Assembly: GCA_900551985.1 (NCBI GenBank)
Contig: URYG01000008.1
Span: 1 to 33,922 of the forward strand
Direction of reading: 5' to 3'
From: an uncultured Prevotella sp.
GTDB taxonomy: Bacteria > Bacteroidota > Bacteroidia > Bacteroidales > Bacteroidaceae
Length of the DNA stretch: 33,922 bases
Each line of letters begins with the position of its first letter. Position 1 is the first letter of the stretch. Both the position numbers and the translations under genes were made by a program. The notes under the pieces are model-generated. The model did not search any database and was not told where the DNA came from. It worked only from the letters and a program-made list of their open reading frames with translations. Below, piece after piece: positions 32,452-33,922 of this stretch.

Positions 32452-33705
32452 TTAGTTTCTCTTAGCGAGAACTTCAGCCTCGTACTTCTCGATGTCAGCG
32501 ATGTACTCCTCGCCAACAGGGATGTTGTTCTTCAGGTTGAAGTAATCATATACAGCACCGAATGGCAATGTCTTCTCTTCCTCGAGGAGAGCCAGACGCT
32601 GGAAGAGCTTGCCCTCGTTTTCGTACTTGCGGAGAGTATCCAGTGGCTCAAGGAAAGCCTGCAACAATGACTTCTGAGCAGCACGAACACCAATGATGTA
32701 AGCACCGATGCGGTTGATGGAACCGTCGAAGTAGTCGAGACCGATGTGAGCACGGTCGAGTGCGTTGGCACGAACCAACTCAGAGAAGAGGTTGCGGGTA
32801 TTGTCGTCGAAGAGGGTTACGTGGTCTGAATCCCAGTGCATTGGGCGAGATACGTGGAGCATCAGCTCAGGAACGAAGAGCAGGAGTGCTGAAACTGCAT
32901 CTGATACGTTCTCTGTTGGCTCATAGTGACCAGTATCGAGGGTGTACATCACGTTGTTCTTAGCGCAGTAACCAGCGTAGAAGTCGTGAGAACCTACGGT
33001 GTAAGCCTCCAGTCCGATACCGAAGAGCTTAGCCTCGAGGCAAGATTTCATGCCTGGCAACTCCTCTGCCAGAATCTCATCAAGAGAGTTCTTCAGAATC
33101 TCGCGATAGCGGCCCTTCTCTACGGTGATATCCTTAGAACCATCGTGTACCCAGATGTTCATGATACAAGGGTCATTCTGGAACTTACCCATGGCATCTG
33201 CGATGCGGCGGCAACGCTTGGTGTGCTCAATCCAGAACTCGCGGATAGCTGGGTCAGGATTTGACAAAGAGAGACTGCCGCTCTTAGGGTGAGAGAAAGA
33301 AGTAGAGTTGAAGTCGAGCTTCATGTTCTGCTCCTTAGCCCACTGCATCCAACCTGTAAACTGATCTACGGTTACCTCGTTGCGGTCGATCTGCTTGCCG
33401 CCGAACTCACCGTAAATCTCGTGAAGGTTAAGACGGAAAGTACCAGCCAGGAGAGAGTTTACCTTCTCGATGTCCTGACGGAGCTCGTCGATGTTGCGAG
33501 CCTTGCCTGGGTAGTTACCTGTACTCTGGATACCGCCAGAAGCAGCTTCGCCACGCTCGAAGCCAACCACGTCGTCAGCCTGCCAGCAGTGCAGAGAGAT
33601 AGGAGTCTTCTCCAGTGTCTCAATAGCCTTGTCTGTATCTACACCCAGAGCTGCATAGCGCTCTTTTGCAATCTCATAATTCTTTAAAATCAATTCTGCT
33701 TTCAT
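32452..33705 (-). CDS. rhaA: L-rhamnose isomerase
   Basis: The 417-residue product is almost the length of E. coli RhaA (419) and shows its landmarks: ISLHCWQADDVVGFE (36-50), STGNYPGKARNIDELRQDIE, LNLHEIYGE, FNSTSFSHPKSGSLSLSNPD, NIWVHDGSKDI, LDTGHYEPTENVSDAVSALL and LHVSRPMHWDSDHVTLFDD. These include the conserved His and Asp/Glu metal ligands of the (beta/alpha)8 barrel. It converts L-rhamnose to L-rhamnulose in the cytoplasm. A REP cassette lies immediately upstream, and rhamnulokinase (rhaB), absent here, is expected beyond the right edge. No TAnnTTTG is visible in the roughly 45 unique bases before the start, so it may be transcribed from an upstream gene. Confidence 0.96.
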   Translation of the reverse strand: MKAELILKNYEIAKERYAALGVDTDKAIETLEKTPISLHCWQADDVVGFERGEAASGGIQSTGNYPGKARNIDELRQDIEKVNSLLAGTFRLNLHEIYGEFGGKQIDRNEVTVDQFTGWMQWAKEQNMKLDFNSTSFSHPKSGSLSLSNPDPAIREFWIEHTKRCRRIADAMGKFQNDPCIMNIWVHDGSKDITVEKGRYREILKNSLDEILAEELPGMKSCLEAKLFGIGLEAYTVGSHDFYAGYCAKNNVMYTLDTGHYEPTENVSDAVSALLLFVPELMLHVSRPMHWDSDHVTLFDDNTRNLFSELVRANALDRAHIGLDYFDGSINRIGAYIIGVRAAQKSLLQAFLEPLDTLRKYENEGKLFQRLALLEEEKTLPFGAVYDYFNLKNNIPVGEEYIADIEKYEAEVLAKRN

Positions 33706-33751
33706 TGTTTTTTATGTATTTTGTTTGTTTATTTTTTTATAAGCTCCGCAC

Positions 33752-33830
33752 GCCCTGAAAGGGCAGAAGCTCCTAGCCCAGGGCAGCGCCCTGGGTAATC
33801 ATGGACGCAAGCCTGTCGCCCTGTAAGGGC
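33752..33830 (-). repeat. REP-like hairpin cassette 3, complete and uninterrupted
   Basis: GCCCTGAAAGGGC (33752-33764), CCCAGGGC-AGC-GCCCTGGG (33777-33795) and GCCCTGTAAGGGC (33818-33830) are linked by AGAAGCTCCTAG and GGACGCAAGCCTGTC. It is nearly the exact reverse complement of cassette 1. Its last hairpin is the empty form of the MITE target. Confidence 0.85.
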
Positions 33831-33857
33831 AAAAGCTTTAAAACACCGGGCAATTCA

Positions 33858-33922
33858 CAAGGCTTTTGCCCTTACAGGGCGCATTGCTGATTGCTTTATA
33901 CCCAGGGCGTTGCCCTGGGCTA
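33858..33922 (+). repeat. REP-like hairpin cassette 4, partial at the window edge
   Basis: AAGGCTTTTGCCCTTACAGG begins a unit facing the opposite way to cassette 3. GCCCTTACAGGGC (33868-33880) is a second empty MITE target, followed by CCCAGGGC-GTT-GCCCTGGG (33901-33919), then the window ends. Cassettes 3 and 4 form a head-to-head pair around a 37-base spacer. Confidence 0.82.

Noticed and set aside
33740..33922. A structured RNA gene or riboswitch in the GC-rich hairpins near rhaA
   Set aside because: The same hairpins in the same order occur at other intergenic sites in both orientations, which indicates a dispersed repeat and not a gene-specific RNA.

Overview
The window looks like chromosome from a gut/oral Bacteroidales bacterium of the Prevotella/Segatella type. 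The evidence is SusC/SusD pairs, a one-protein hybrid two-component regulator, BspA-like and fimbrillin-like lipoproteins, Bacteroidetes-type promoters (TTTG / TAnnTTTG) and weak Shine-Dalgarno use. Genus assignment is inference. I see no rRNA, tRNA or CRISPR array.

Bases 1-26.7 kb form a polysaccharide utilization locus for rhamnogalacturonan-I pectin. One long minus-strand unit starts at a promoter near 19.25 kb. It runs through a secreted protein of unknown family, a fimbrillin-like lipoprotein, a PL9-CE12 enzyme, a CE12-PL9 enzyme with the same two modules in the opposite order, a BspA-type LRR lipoprotein, SusC and SusD. A second minus-strand unit (SGNH acetylesterase, polysaccharide deacetylase) has its own promoter and ends in two tandem terminators. 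A third unit (GH106 alpha-L-rhamnosidase, GH105 unsaturated rhamnogalacturonyl hydrolase, start of another exported protein) leaves the window at base 1. The plus-strand regulator (19390-23475) diverges from the main operon and converges, across a bidirectional terminator, on a GH2 glycosidase with its own promoter.

Bases 27-29.3 kb hold a BlaI/MecI-type repressor and an M56 peptidase-TonB fusion. The repressor promoter carries palindromic operator candidates. Bases 29.5-33.7 kb hold L-rhamnose catabolism: rhaD on plus, and rhaM, rhaT and rhaA on minus, with rhaB presumably beyond the right edge.

The genes fit one pathway. Esterases and PL9 lyases deacetylate and cut the backbone, SusC/D and lipoproteins capture fragments, GH2/GH105/GH106 trim them, and released L-rhamnose is isomerised and split into dihydroxyacetone phosphate and lactaldehyde.

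The right third is also rich in repeats. A roughly 95-bp REP-like cassette of three GC hairpins occurs four times, complete or partial. Two copies are interrupted at the same hairpin by an apparently identical 215-bp element with 18-bp terminal inverted repeats and 5-bp target duplications. This is a MITE that uses a REP hairpin as its landing site, and uninterrupted target sites are present in the same window.
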